Below, one piece after another: positions 54,774-63,227 of a stretch of DNA of 64,000 nt. This stretch comes from Halopseudomonas salegens (lineage in GTDB: Bacteria; Pseudomonadota; Gammaproteobacteria; Pseudomonadales; Pseudomonadaceae). The notes beneath the pieces are model-generated. The model was given only the letters and a program-made list of their open reading frames with translations, had not been told where the DNA came from and ran no database searches. The translations under genes and the position numbers were made by a program. The first letter of the stretch is position 1. Each line of letters begins with the position of its first letter. Location of the stretch: the NCBI RefSeq assembly GCF_900105655.1, contig NZ_LT629787.1, positions 558,001 to 622,000 on the forward strand. The letters run 5' to 3'.

Positions 54774-57152
54774 TTACCAGGGTCTGCCCTGATCTGCCGC
54801 GTTGTAGTCACATACGCCATCCGGGAATATTTCGTTCAGCTCAGTGATCTGCGCCGGGCTGGGTTGCCAGCTGCCATAGGTGCCGTCATTCAGGGCGGAA
54901 GCGACTGGTTTCAGGCTGCACTTGAATATACTGCCTGCAATGGGTCCACCGGCGACCATGCGTGAGGTGGTGTAGGTCGGGAACTGCTGGGTGCAGCTGC
55001 CGTCCAGTTGATTGTCGATAATACCATTCCATACCCCCTCGCCAGCTTCGATCAGACTGCCATCACTATTGAAACAACTGTCAACAGCGGCGGCCGGGCG
55101 GTTCTCACCAATGCTGCGCTCGGGATTATTCTGGATATTGGTGACCCAGTCGTGCAGCACCTCAAGCGCTTCCCAGGTCTGATCGTGGGTATCGTTGGGG
55201 CGCGGACGGTTGGGGTCATTGGTATTGGTCGGCCGTGCGTCGGTAAACCAGATCACCTGACTGTCGCTGTTACCCATGCGGTTGATGATACGTTGGCGTG
55301 CGGAGAAAGACTGGTGGCTGTTGTGCATATCCAGCACCTCTTCCAGATAATGCCGCCAATCAATAACGGGAATATCCAGCTGCCCGTCGAACACCATGCC
55401 TGATTGGTAGGCAGCCTGAATGGCTTGCAGGTCACCTTGTGTCCGCGGAGCAGGTTCACCGTTGCCCGGGCTCAGCAGCATATTGGCACTGCTCCAGGGG
55501 TCAAAGCGTATCTGACCAGCCAGTACATCAGCCTCGGAGCCAAGGAAAGGAAAGCCTTCCTGTATCATGTCTTCAGGTTGCTTCCAGCCACCAACATAGC
55601 GGTTCAGGTGAAGGAATTCGCTGGCGCTGATGTTGCCCTCTTTAAGCGCTTGCAAGCCGTATTGCACACCAACATTGTCAAACAGGGTGCGCGGATTGCC
55701 GTTACCATCAACACCGTAGATGTTGCGCAAATCGTCGTAGTGGGTCCAGTTGACCCCGGCCATGATCTCCGCTGGCTGCATCTTCTCCTGATTGCGTGCC
55801 TGGCCGTAAAGTGGGTTCATCACCAGGGGTGTCAGGCCTCGCCAGGCCGGTACGCATTCGGTCATGCCGGGGGCGGATGAGTAACCGAGCATCTGCTTGG
55901 CACCAAAGAAGGGGTCGGGATAGTCATCAGTGGCATTCAGACCGACCAGAAGACTACGGTTTTCGGTGGTCTGCCAGCGAGGATTGCTGCGATCGGTGGC
56001 ATCCATGTAATACTCAAGGAGCTCACAGTCACCGATGTGGATGGTCTGGGTCACCATGTCGGGATAGGAGTATTGTGGTACCCCCGCGTCTAGAAGGCCG
56101 GGGTGATTCTGTGCATAGACGTATTGCTGGATGCCGCCACCGGAGCCACCGATAGCCACGGTGTAGTCCGGCACGCCGAAACGTTTGATGAAGTGCTCCT
56201 TGGTCATCAGGGCTGTTTCGCCACCTACTTGCAGGTTGTAATGGGTACTGGTGCGCGTGCCGGTGGAGTAGATAACCGCATAGCCTTTGCCGAGGGCATT
56301 CGGTTCCAGCGCACGTCCACTGACGCGGCCCTGGGAGTGGCCAATGGCAACGCCCCCTTCGAAGTGAAACAGCAGGCGCCCGTTCCAGTTGTCGGTAGCG
56401 GTGTCCTCGGGGCTATCCCCCAGGTTGGCCAGAGTGGCAAAGCTGTAGATAAAGCGGTTAATGGTGCCGACCTCGCGGCGTACGATGAAATCAACGGTGC
56501 GCCCATCGGTCAGCGTGGTTGTGGCCATGTCGGCCGGGCGCGATCCATCACTGGGCAGTGGCTGGTAGCTTCCGCCAGTAGTGCGGTAGAGGAAGGATAT
56601 CTCGGGCTGGATACTGCAATCCTTGCTGTAACCGATCAGATTGTCATCCGGGTCATACACGGGGTAGCCGCCTTCGTTGTTGTCCACCAATGGCTGAATA
56701 CCAAGCTCTTCCAGCGTGCTGCAAACAAAGGGGTATTGCTGTGGACCGGAGAAAATCGGACCGGAAATCGGGTGATTGGTTACTGCCAGGTCGTGTAATT
56801 TGCCGAATGTTGTGTGGTGCAGTTCGAGCTGGTTGTCACCCGCATCGAGCCCGTCAATCAACACTTCCAGGCGACCATTGCGGGTGCGCAGTTGCACAGG
56901 TTCGATGATTTGATCATTGAGCCAAAACTCAAGATTATCCATTTCTGCATCAATTCGGGGTTGGTCGCCGGCGATACTCAGTAGCAGATTTCCGCCGGAA
57001 ACCTGCTCAGCCGAGCTGGACAAGGCATTGAGTGTGAAGTCTGGCGGGGTGTCGGATGAAGAGCTGCTACCCCCTGAACTGAGACAGCCGCCGAGAGCCA
57101 GACTGGCGGCGCTGAGAATACCGGGTAGCACATAAAAGCGTAGATATGACAT
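54774..57152 (-). CDS. DUF6351 family secreted lipoprotein, alpha/beta hydrolase-like
   Basis: The 792-residue protein has a lipoprotein signal (LALGGC, Cys23) and a Ser/Gly linker. An N-terminal beta-rich domain (about 35-130) with IDGLDAGDNQLELH precedes a hydrolase-like part with a nucleophile elbow AIGGSGGGIQQY (Ser337) and C-terminal blocks such as DLRNIYGVDGNGN and FDPWSSANM. It resembles the DUF6351 family, whose fold suggests an esterase of the tannase/PHB-depolymerase type; substrate unknown. It is monocistronic and shares a terminator with the pilin operon. Confidence 0.72.
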   Translation of the reverse strand: MSYLRFYVLPGILSAASLALGGCLSSGGSSSSSDTPPDFTLNALSSSAEQVSGGNLLLSIAGDQPRIDAEMDNLEFWLNDQIIEPVQLRTRNGRLEVLIDGLDAGDNQLELHHTTFGKLHDLAVTNHPISGPIFSGPQQYPFVCSTLEELGIQPLVDNNEGGYPVYDPDDNLIGYSKDCSIQPEISFLYRTTGGSYQPLPSDGSRPADMATTTLTDGRTVDFIVRREVGTINRFIYSFATLANLGDSPEDTATDNWNGRLLFHFEGGVAIGHSQGRVSGRALEPNALGKGYAVIYSTGTRTSTHYNLQVGGETALMTKEHFIKRFGVPDYTVAIGGSGGGIQQYVYAQNHPGLLDAGVPQYSYPDMVTQTIHIGDCELLEYYMDATDRSNPRWQTTENRSLLVGLNATDDYPDPFFGAKQMLGYSSAPGMTECVPAWRGLTPLVMNPLYGQARNQEKMQPAEIMAGVNWTHYDDLRNIYGVDGNGNPRTLFDNVGVQYGLQALKEGNISASEFLHLNRYVGGWKQPEDMIQEGFPFLGSEADVLAGQIRFDPWSSANMLLSPGNGEPAPRTQGDLQAIQAAYQSGMVFDGQLDIPVIDWRHYLEEVLDMHNSHQSFSARQRIINRMGNSDSQVIWFTDARPTNTNDPNRPRPNDTHDQTWEALEVLHDWVTNIQNNPERSIGENRPAAAVDSCFNSDGSLIEAGEGVWNGIIDNQLDGSCTQQFPTYTTSRMVAGGPIAGSIFKCSLKPVASALNDGTYGSWQPSPAQITELNEIFPDGVCDYNAADQGRPW

Positions 57153-57237
57153 TACGGTTCCCTCGTTGTTGTTGTTGATATTGCTTATTGATGGTAGACC
57201 GTCTCAATAGGCTTGCAATAAAAACAGATGAGGCGAT

Positions 57238-57558
57238 ATGTATAAGTTATGCTTTTTCGTTCCCGAGTCCCATGTTGAGACAGTCAAGGAGGCTATCTTT
57301 GCGACGGGTGCCGGGCAGATAGGTGATTACGCGGGCTGCTGCTGGCAAGTGCTGGGTCAAGGACAGTTTCGGCCTCTGGCGGGCAGCCAGCCTTTTATAG
57401 GGCAGCAGGGAGAGTTGGAGCGGGTGATGGAGTATCGGGTTGAGTTGGTCTGCAGCGATGCAAGCATCAGGGCCGCAGTGGCCGCCTTGCGTGCGGCTCA
57501 TCCCTATGAAGAGCCCGCATTTGATGTTATGGCGTTGGTGGATACCCGTCAGTGGTAA
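57238..57558 (+). CDS. YqfO/NIF3-like small protein
   Basis: The 106-residue protein is a stand-alone CutA-like domain of the kind inserted in YqfO/NIF3 proteins: MYKLCFFVPESHVETVKEAIFATGAGQIGDYAGCCWQ, EYRVELVC and the C-terminal RAAHPYEEPAFDVM. The Pro-Tyr-Glu-Glu-Pro motif is family-specific. Function is unknown; metal or nucleotide binding has been suggested for relatives. Convergent with the peroxidase gene. Confidence 0.85.
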   Translation: MYKLCFFVPESHVETVKEAIFATGAGQIGDYAGCCWQVLGQGQFRPLAGSQPFIGQQGELERVMEYRVELVCSDASIRAAVAALRAAHPYEEPAFDVMALVDTRQW

Positions 57559-57609
57559 AGCGAGGAGAGGTTACCCGGCAGCAAAGCTGCCGGGTAATTC
57601 AGGCACAGC

Positions 57610-58605
57610 TCAATCGAAGGGACGTGGCCGTGGCGTGTCGTTGGTTGACGGTGGCAGATTGGGCAGAATGAAATCTGGCTGATCGCCGGTCAGGGTTTTG
57701 AGGAAGGCAGTCATGTTGTTGATGTCTTCGTCAGACAGTTTGCGACCGAGTTGCAGGCGGGCCATCACGTCCACAACCTTTTCCAGCTCCCAGTAAGCGC
57801 CATCGTGGAAGTAGGGGTAGGTCAGCTCGACGTTGCGCAGGGTAGGCACCTTGAAGTTGAAGCGGTCTGCATCTTCCCCGGTTATCGCGACACGGCCTTC
57901 GGCCGGGTTGTCGGTTACATAGGGCTCAACCACACCCATACGCTGGAACGACGTGCCACCTGCTGCCGGGCCGTTGTGGCAGGCAGTGCAACCGATGCTC
58001 TTGAAGGTTTCATAGCCGGCCAGTTCGTTGGCAGTCAGCGCATCATCGTCACCTTTCAGCCACTGGTCAAAGCGCGAGTTCGGTGTCACCAGGGTTTCCT
58101 CAAAGGCGGCGATCGCATCAGTGACTTGATCGATATCGATTTTTTCCGTGCCATAGATATCGGCAAACATCTGCCGGTATTCCGGAATGGACTGCAATAC
58201 GTCAATCGTCAACAGGTGACTGAAGGCCATTTCCATCGGGTTCGCGATCGGTCCGCCGGCCTGTTCACGCAGGTCGGCAGCGCGGCCGTCCCAGAACTGG
58301 GCCACACTCATGCTCGAGTTGAGTACGGTCGGCGAGTTGATCGGCCCTTCCTGCCAGTTGTGGCCAATCGAGGTCGGCAGGTTGTCACTGCCACCACGGC
58401 TCAGATTGTGGCAGGAGTTGCAGGAAATAAAGCCGGAGGCGGACAAGCGTGGCTCGAAGAACAGTTTTTTGCCCAGTTCGACTTTCTCAGGTTCGGTTAC
58501 TTCATGGGGTTCAATGGGTTGGATGGGTTCGGTACTGGCACGGTCTGCCCAGACGGGGGCAACCAGGCTGCCAGCCAACAGCAGGCTAATCAGTGGACTT
58601 TTCAT
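57610..58605 (-). CDS. ccpA: Di-haem cytochrome c peroxidase
   Basis: The 331-residue periplasmic enzyme reduces hydrogen peroxide with electrons from cytochrome c or azurin. It has a signal peptide (1-20, VWA), two haem sites (Cys62-Cys65-His66 in CNSCH and Cys206-Cys209-His210 in CTACH) and the family segments LFFEPRLSASGFISC and TLRNVELTYPYFHDGAYWELEKVV. ATG 58605 (MKSPLIS) follows AAGGAG. An Anr/FNR-type site lies in its promoter, typical of microaerobic induction. Confidence 0.94.
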   Translation of the reverse strand: MKSPLISLLLAGSLVAPVWADRASTEPIQPIEPHEVTEPEKVELGKKLFFEPRLSASGFISCNSCHNLSRGGSDNLPTSIGHNWQEGPINSPTVLNSSMSVAQFWDGRAADLREQAGGPIANPMEMAFSHLLTIDVLQSIPEYRQMFADIYGTEKIDIDQVTDAIAAFEETLVTPNSRFDQWLKGDDDALTANELAGYETFKSIGCTACHNGPAAGGTSFQRMGVVEPYVTDNPAEGRVAITGEDADRFNFKVPTLRNVELTYPYFHDGAYWELEKVVDVMARLQLGRKLSDEDINNMTAFLKTLTGDQPDFILPNLPPSTNDTPRPRPFD

Positions 58606-58649
58606 TTTTGGCTCCTTGATGTAACGGTATGCTCCGTTCATTCAAGGCT

Positions 58650-58691
58650 AGTATCACTCAGGTGATCCTACCAAGACTTGACCTGTATCAA
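58650..58691 (-). promoter_or_regulatory. Anr/FNR-dependent promoter of ccpA
   Basis: TTGACCTGTATCAA (58678-58691, minus strand TTGAT-N4-GTCAA) matches the Anr/FNR box TTGAT-N4-ATCAA with one change. GATACT (complement of 58650-58655) serves as -10. The box centre is 41.5 bases upstream of a start point predicted near 58643, the class II activator spacing. The box overlaps the 3' end of the upstream L,D-transpeptidase gene. Confidence 0.75.
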
Positions 58692-59197
58692 GGTCGAATT
58701 TCAACCAGGGTGCCATTGGGTACAAGATCCCAGAGTTCCTGCATGTCAGCATTGGGCAGGGCAATGCAGCCGTCGGTCCAGTCCAGGCCATGAAAGAACC
58801 ACTCCGGGTAGTCTTCGTCAATGGGTGTGCCGTGGATCATGATCATGCCACCTGGATCGACGCCATTTTCGAAGGCGGTGGCGCGGTCCTTGAGGTTGGG
58901 GTAATCAATGTGCATGCTCAGGTTGAACTGGGCGCTGTGATGGCGCCAGTCGATAGTGTATAGGCCTTCAGGGGTTCGCTGATCGCCTAGTTGCTGCTTG
59001 TGTCCTTCGGGTTGTTTGCCCAGAGATACACGGTACTGGCGGATCACTGTTCCCTGGCTGATAACCTGCAGTTGGCGTTCATGCTTGAGAATCAGCACCT
59101 TGTCGATCGGCTCAGGATTTGCGGCCAGAGGCAGGCAGATACTCAGGAGTACCCCGATGAGGGCTGCCCGCAGGTAGCGGAGAGTCGGAGCAGTCAT
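58688..59197 (-). CDS. L,D-transpeptidase family protein (YkuD)
   Basis: The 169-residue protein has a signal peptide (about 1-26) and a YkuD catalytic domain with His122 (MIHGTP) and the catalytic Cys144 in DWTDGCIALPNADM, the HG...S/TxGC signature. Such enzymes form 3-3 cross-links in peptidoglycan or attach lipoproteins; small stand-alone forms are often of unknown substrate. Its start overlaps the Nudix gene stop (ATGA). Confidence 0.88.
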   Translation of the reverse strand: MTAPTLRYLRAALIGVLLSICLPLAANPEPIDKVLILKHERQLQVISQGTVIRQYRVSLGKQPEGHKQQLGDQRTPEGLYTIDWRHHSAQFNLSMHIDYPNLKDRATAFENGVDPGGMIMIHGTPIDEDYPEWFFHGLDWTDGCIALPNADMQELWDLVPNGTLVEIRP

Positions 59198-59748
59198 CTG
59201 ATGGGGCGGTTTCCAGGTTGATAGGTGATGTCTTCCATACGGACAGGGTAGTGTTCCTGTTGTCGATCATCAAAGTACCGGCGCAGGGTTTTGCCAACGG
59301 TGGGAAAGGCCAGTTCGTTCCAGGGAATATCCGCTTCATCGAACAGCTGCACGTCCAGGCTTTCTTCGCCGGCGGAAAAATCCAGATCACTCAGCTGGGC
59401 GCGAAAAAACATATACACCTGATTGATGTGCGGCAGGTTGAACAGCATGTACAGCTGTTGCTGATGCACCCGCGCGCGGGCTTCTTCCCAGGTTTCGCGC
59501 AGCGCAGCCTGTTCCGTGGTTTCACCGTTCTCCATATAGCCGGCGGGTAGCGTCCAGAAGCCGTGGCGCGGTTCGATGGCTCGTTTGCACAGCAGGACCT
59601 GTTTTTCCCAGGTAACCAGGCAGCCGGCTACAATGCGCGGATTCTGGTAGTGCACGGTGTCGCAATGGTCACAGATATAGCGCTGGCGATCATCCCCTTG
59701 CGGGATGCGCGCGCTGACCGAGTTGCCGCAATGGCTGCAGAATTTCAT
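59194..59748 (-). CDS. Nudix hydrolase with zinc ribbon
   Basis: The 184-residue protein has an N-terminal zinc ribbon (Cys4, Cys7, Cys26, Cys29) and a Nudix domain whose box GYMENGETTEQAALRETWEE fits GX5EX7REUXEE. The zinc ribbon and VHYQNPRIVAGCLV resemble NudC-like enzymes, but the protein is shorter; it may act on ADP-ribose, NADH or FAD. Translationally coupled to the L,D-transpeptidase gene downstream. Confidence 0.88.
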   Translation of the reverse strand: MKFCSHCGNSVSARIPQGDDRQRYICDHCDTVHYQNPRIVAGCLVTWEKQVLLCKRAIEPRHGFWTLPAGYMENGETTEQAALRETWEEARARVHQQQLYMLFNLPHINQVYMFFRAQLSDLDFSAGEESLDVQLFDEADIPWNELAFPTVGKTLRRYFDDRQQEHYPVRMEDITYQPGNRPIR

Positions 59749-59876
59749 GACGTATGTCGGGCCCTCGCATGGCTCTGTTTATAGTCGTACATCTTGCGAC
59801 GCAATGAGGCTGTCGGCAACTGGTTATGGACCGGTGATCGTGACATCATTGCAAGAAATTATTTGAGGAAGCGCGC

Positions 59877-60467
59877 ATGTTGGAGCAGATTCGCATGCGA
59901 GTGACGCAACACCAGCCGCGTCAGGTGGAAACCCAGGGTTTGCCGGAGGCTGGCGTGTTGATTCCGGTGACCTCTACGGCGCAACCGGAAATTATTCTGA
60001 CCGTTCGCTCGCAGAAGTTGTCGACGCACTCCGGAGAGGTGGCCTTCCCTGGCGGCCGACGTGATCCCGGGGATGTCGACCTCTGTTACACCGCACTGCG
60101 TGAAACCCATGAGGAAATCGGTCTGGCTCCGGACCTGGTCGATGTGATCGGGCCTATGGGCAGTCTGGTCTCGCGTTTTGGTATCAAGGTCACGCCCTAT
60201 GTGGGCGTGGTCCCGGAGCAGTGTGTGCTCTGTGCCAATGAACAGGAAATCGCGCATATTTTTCGTGTGCCGGTGGAGTTTTTCCTGGAAGACCGGCGCG
60301 AAATGACCCACCGTATCGATTATGAAGGGCGCAGTTGGTATGTGCCCAGCTACCGTTTTGAGGGTCACAAGATATGGGGGCTGACTGCCTTGATGTTGGT
60401 CGAGTTTGTCAATATCGCCTTTGATGCCGATATTCCCCTGCGCACCCCCTATGAGCTGGAACGCTGA
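59877..60467 (+). CDS. CoA pyrophosphatase, Nudix family (NudL-like)
   Basis: The 196-residue Nudix protein has the CoA-ase pattern: LTVRSQKLSTHSGEVAFPGGRRDPGD followed by a Nudix box ALRETHEEIGL. It would cleave CoA to 3',5'-ADP and phosphopantetheine. GAGGA before ATG 59877 supports the start. It is followed after nine bases by the gamma carbonic anhydrase gene, the usual Pseudomonas arrangement. Confidence 0.9.
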   Translation: MLEQIRMRVTQHQPRQVETQGLPEAGVLIPVTSTAQPEIILTVRSQKLSTHSGEVAFPGGRRDPGDVDLCYTALRETHEEIGLAPDLVDVIGPMGSLVSRFGIKVTPYVGVVPEQCVLCANEQEIAHIFRVPVEFFLEDRREMTHRIDYEGRSWYVPSYRFEGHKIWGLTALMLVEFVNIAFDADIPLRTPYELER

Positions 60468-60476
60468 GGAGTTGTT

Positions 60477-61001
60477 ATGAAGTACCGTTTGGGAGACAGC
60501 CGTGTCGACATGGCTGATGATGCCTGGATTGCCGAAACCGCAGCCGTGATCGGCAAGGTGCGGCTGGATGCCGGCGCCAGTGTCTGGTTTGGCGCGGTTC
60601 TGCGCGGTGACAATGAGTTGATCCATATTGGCGAGCAGAGCAACGTGCAGGATGGTGCGGTCATGCACACGGATATGGGCTATCCACTGACCCTGGGCAA
60701 GGGTGTGACCGTGGGCCACAACGCTATGCTGCACGGTTGCACAGTGGGTGATTACAGCCTGATCGGGATCAACGCCGTCGTACTGAATGGTGCAAAAATC
60801 GGCAAGCACTGCATCATCGGGGCCAATGCCTTGATCCCGGAAGGCAAGGAAATTCCGGATGGCTCGCTGGTGATGGGGGCGCCGGGCAAGGTGGTGCGCG
60901 AGCTGAACGAGCAACAGAAAAAGCTGATTGAAGCGGGTGCCGCACATTATGTGCATAATGCCCAACGCTATCAGCGAGACCTGGTTCCGCAGGAGGATTG
61001 A
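60477..61001 (+). CDS. Gamma carbonic anhydrase family protein
   Basis: The 174-residue protein is a left-handed beta-helix of hexapeptide repeats with the gamma-class zinc histidines His64, His81 and His86 ([13 protein letters not shown]). It matches YrdA/PaaY-like proteins; many bind zinc but carbonic anhydrase activity varies. Operon with the CoA pyrophosphatase, DUF1289 and purT genes. Confidence 0.9.
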   Translation: MKYRLGDSRVDMADDAWIAETAAVIGKVRLDAGASVWFGAVLRGDNELIHIGEQSNVQDGAVMHTDMGYPLTLGKGVTVGHNAMLHGCTVGDYSLIGINAVVLNGAKIGKHCIIGANALIPEGKEIPDGSLVMGAPGKVVRELNEQQKKLIEAGAAHYVHNAQRYQRDLVPQED

Positions 61002-61003
61002 GC

Positions 61004-61204
61004 ATGGTGCGCTCGCCTTGTATCGCGGTTTGCAGTCTGGATGAGCAGGATATGTGTATCGGCTGCCAGCGTACCGGTGATGAAATTACCCGCTGGGGGC
61101 GCATGACCGATGACCAGCGACGTGCCGTGTTGACGCTGGTTGAACAGCGTGCCCGGGCACAGGGCCTGATGATGGATTCGTTGGGTCGCAAGGAGAGCAA
61201 ATGA
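61004..61204 (+). CDS. DUF1289 family protein
   Basis: The 66-residue protein has the DUF1289 cysteine pattern ([21 protein letters not shown], four cysteines, probably a metal site) and the typical E..RW..MTD.QR segment. Function unknown. It begins two bases after the carbonic anhydrase gene and its stop overlaps the purT start. Confidence 0.87.
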   Translation: MVRSPCIAVCSLDEQDMCIGCQRTGDEITRWGRMTDDQRRAVLTLVEQRARAQGLMMDSLGRKESK

Positions 61205-62385
61205 AAACGCAAATCGGCACTCCGATGAGTGCGACGGCAACCCGTGTCCTGCTGTTGGGCAGTGGTGAGCTGGGCAAGGAACTGGTCATCGAGTTGCAAC
61301 GCTATGGCTGTGAGGTGATTGCTGTTGATCGCTATGCCAATGCGCCGGCGATGCAGGTTGCGCATCGCGGTCACGTAGTCAATATGCTGGATGGAAAGGC
61401 CCTGCGAGAGGTGATCGAGCTGGAGCAGCCGGACTATATCGTTCCGGAAATCGAGGCTATCGCCACGCCGACCCTGCTCGAGCTGGAGCGGGAGAGCTAT
61501 CATGTGATCCCGACGGCGCGTGCCGCCTGGTTGACCATGGACCGTGAAGGCATTCGCCGTCTGGCTGCCGAAGAGCTGGCGTTGCCCACCTCACCCTACC
61601 GTTTTGCCGATACCCAGGGGGATTACCTGGCAGCGGTGGCTGCCATTGGTCTGCCTTGCGTGGTCAAGCCGGTAATGAGTTCGTCCGGCAAGGGACAGAG
61701 TTTGCTGAAAACCGAGGCGGATATACTGCCGGCCTGGGAGTATGCGCAGGCCGGGGGCCGCGCCGGGCAGGGGCGAGTCATCGTCGAGGGCTTTGTCGAC
61801 TTTGATTATGAGATTACTCTGCTGACTGTGCGGCATATAGGGGGCACCGATTTCTGTGCGCCGATCGGTCACCGTCAGGCCGGCGGTGATTATCAGGAAT
61901 CCTGGCAACCTCAGGCAATGAGCGAAGCGGCATTGGTCGAATCGCAGCGGATCGCGCGCAAAGTGACTGATGCCCTTGGTGGGCGTGGCCTGTTTGGCGT
62001 CGAGCTGTTCGTCAGGGGCGATCAGGTCTGGTTCAGTGAGGTTTCACCGCGACCGCACGATACCGGGATGGTTACCTTGATTTCCCAGGATTTATCCGAG
62101 TTCGCATTGCATGCCCGGGCCATCCTCGGTTTGCCGATTCCGGCGATACGTCAGTTGGGGCCGGCGGCTTCAGCGGTGATTCTGGTCAATGGCGAGTCAC
62201 AGCAAGTCAATTTCGGTAATTTGCAGCAAGTGTTGAGTCAGCCGGATACCCAGTTGCGCCTGTTTGGCAAGCCGGAGGTCAGCGGCCAGCGGCGTATGGG
62301 TGTGGCCCTGGCCCTGGGCGAAACCATCGAAGCTGCACGCGACGTCGCCAGCCAGGCGGCGAATGCAGTGGAGATCAGCCTCTGA
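61201..62385 (+). CDS. purT: Formate-dependent phosphoribosylglycinamide formyltransferase
   Basis: The 394-residue ATP-grasp enzyme makes formyl-GAR from GAR, formate and ATP, an alternative to PurN in purine synthesis. [38 protein letters not shown] and [16 protein letters not shown] are PurT blocks. It overlaps the DUF1289 gene by ATGA and is the last strong member of this operon before the GDSL gene. Confidence 0.95.
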   Translation: MKTQIGTPMSATATRVLLLGSGELGKELVIELQRYGCEVIAVDRYANAPAMQVAHRGHVVNMLDGKALREVIELEQPDYIVPEIEAIATPTLLELERESYHVIPTARAAWLTMDREGIRRLAAEELALPTSPYRFADTQGDYLAAVAAIGLPCVVKPVMSSSGKGQSLLKTEADILPAWEYAQAGGRAGQGRVIVEGFVDFDYEITLLTVRHIGGTDFCAPIGHRQAGGDYQESWQPQAMSEAALVESQRIARKVTDALGGRGLFGVELFVRGDQVWFSEVSPRPHDTGMVTLISQDLSEFALHARAILGLPIPAIRQLGPAASAVILVNGESQQVNFGNLQQVLSQPDTQLRLFGKPEVSGQRRMGVALALGETIEAARDVASQAANAVEISL

Positions 62386-62414
62386 GCCGCTGGTGGTATC
62401 TGGCCGCGCCGGCT

Positions 62415-63110
62415 TTGCCGCTGTTATTGCCTCAGGCGCTCTGGGTCAAGCGGACTGCGTTGCGTTTGCCCGATGCCGCACCTCCCTGGCGGGGGCTGGT
62501 TGCATCGCCAGGGTCGGTTGCTGGAATCACCGAGCCGTTGCGTTTGCTGATCCTGGGTGAGTCCACGGTAGCCGGCGTCGGGGTAGCTGATCAGACGATG
62601 GCCTTGAGTGGTCAATTGGCGCAACACTGGTCGGCACAGCGGCAGCGTCCGGTGGAGTGGGTAGCCTGTGGTCGCAATGGAGCCCGGGCACGGGATTGTC
62701 TGCGTGACCTGCTGCCGGAAGTGGCCGGGCAGTATTGGGATATGGTGGTGATTGTGCTCGGGGTGAATGACACCACTCATCTGACCGGCCGCTCCCGATG
62801 GCGACGGGAAATACGCGCCTTGCTCGCCAGCTTTTCTGCTTGCAGTCAGCAACTGGTCCTCACTGCTGTACCACCGCTGGCTCACTTCCATGCTTTGCCG
62901 CAGCCTTTGCGTGGCTGGTTTGGTTTGCGTTCCGGATTGCTTGATCAGGACCTGCGTGCAGAGGCAGAGACTGCTGGCGCCGCGCATATTGCCTTTGATT
63001 TGCCGATGCAGTCGAGGTATCTGGCTGAAGACGGGTATCACCCTTCGGCGCAGGGCTATCAGCTCTGGGCCCGGGGCATCGTGCGGCAACTACCCATGAC
63101 GGTGAAATAG
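62415..63110 (+). CDS. SGNH/GDSL-family esterase
   Basis: The 231-residue hydrolase has the block I serine in ILGESTVAGVG, Gly and Asn blocks (CGRNGARA, VLGVNDTTHLT) and the catalytic Asp-x-x-His pair in EDGYHPSAQGY. The start is uncertain: TTG 62415 is the first standard start. Reading the frame further up from CTG 62382 yields [18 protein letters not shown], a plausible membrane or export segment that resembles the N-terminus of Pseudomonas homologues, so the true gene may begin at 62382 next to the purT stop. Confidence 0.8.
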   Translation: MPLLLPQALWVKRTALRLPDAAPPWRGLVASPGSVAGITEPLRLLILGESTVAGVGVADQTMALSGQLAQHWSAQRQRPVEWVACGRNGARARDCLRDLLPEVAGQYWDMVVIVLGVNDTTHLTGRSRWRREIRALLASFSACSQQLVLTAVPPLAHFHALPQPLRGWFGLRSGLLDQDLRAEAETAGAAHIAFDLPMQSRYLAEDGYHPSAQGYQLWARGIVRQLPMTVK

Positions 63111-63155
63111 TTCGTTGCAGCGTCTGGCAGGGCACTGCTTTCCTCATCATCAGCG

Positions 63156-63184
63156 TTACACCAATTGCTCTGATGCCCTACAAT
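63156..63184 (+). promoter_or_regulatory. proB promoter
   Basis: TTACAC (63156-63161), 17 bases, TACAAT (63179-63184), about 44 bases before the proB ATG. Good match and ideal spacing. Confidence 0.6.
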
Positions 63185-63227
63185 AGTCGGCCTTAAACCT
63201 CTTGTTGTCAGTTATGGAATCATCAGT

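Noticed and set aside
59859..60965. Open frame of 368 codons on the minus strand
   Set aside because: Antisense to the CoA pyrophosphatase and carbonic anhydrase genes; His-rich shadow.
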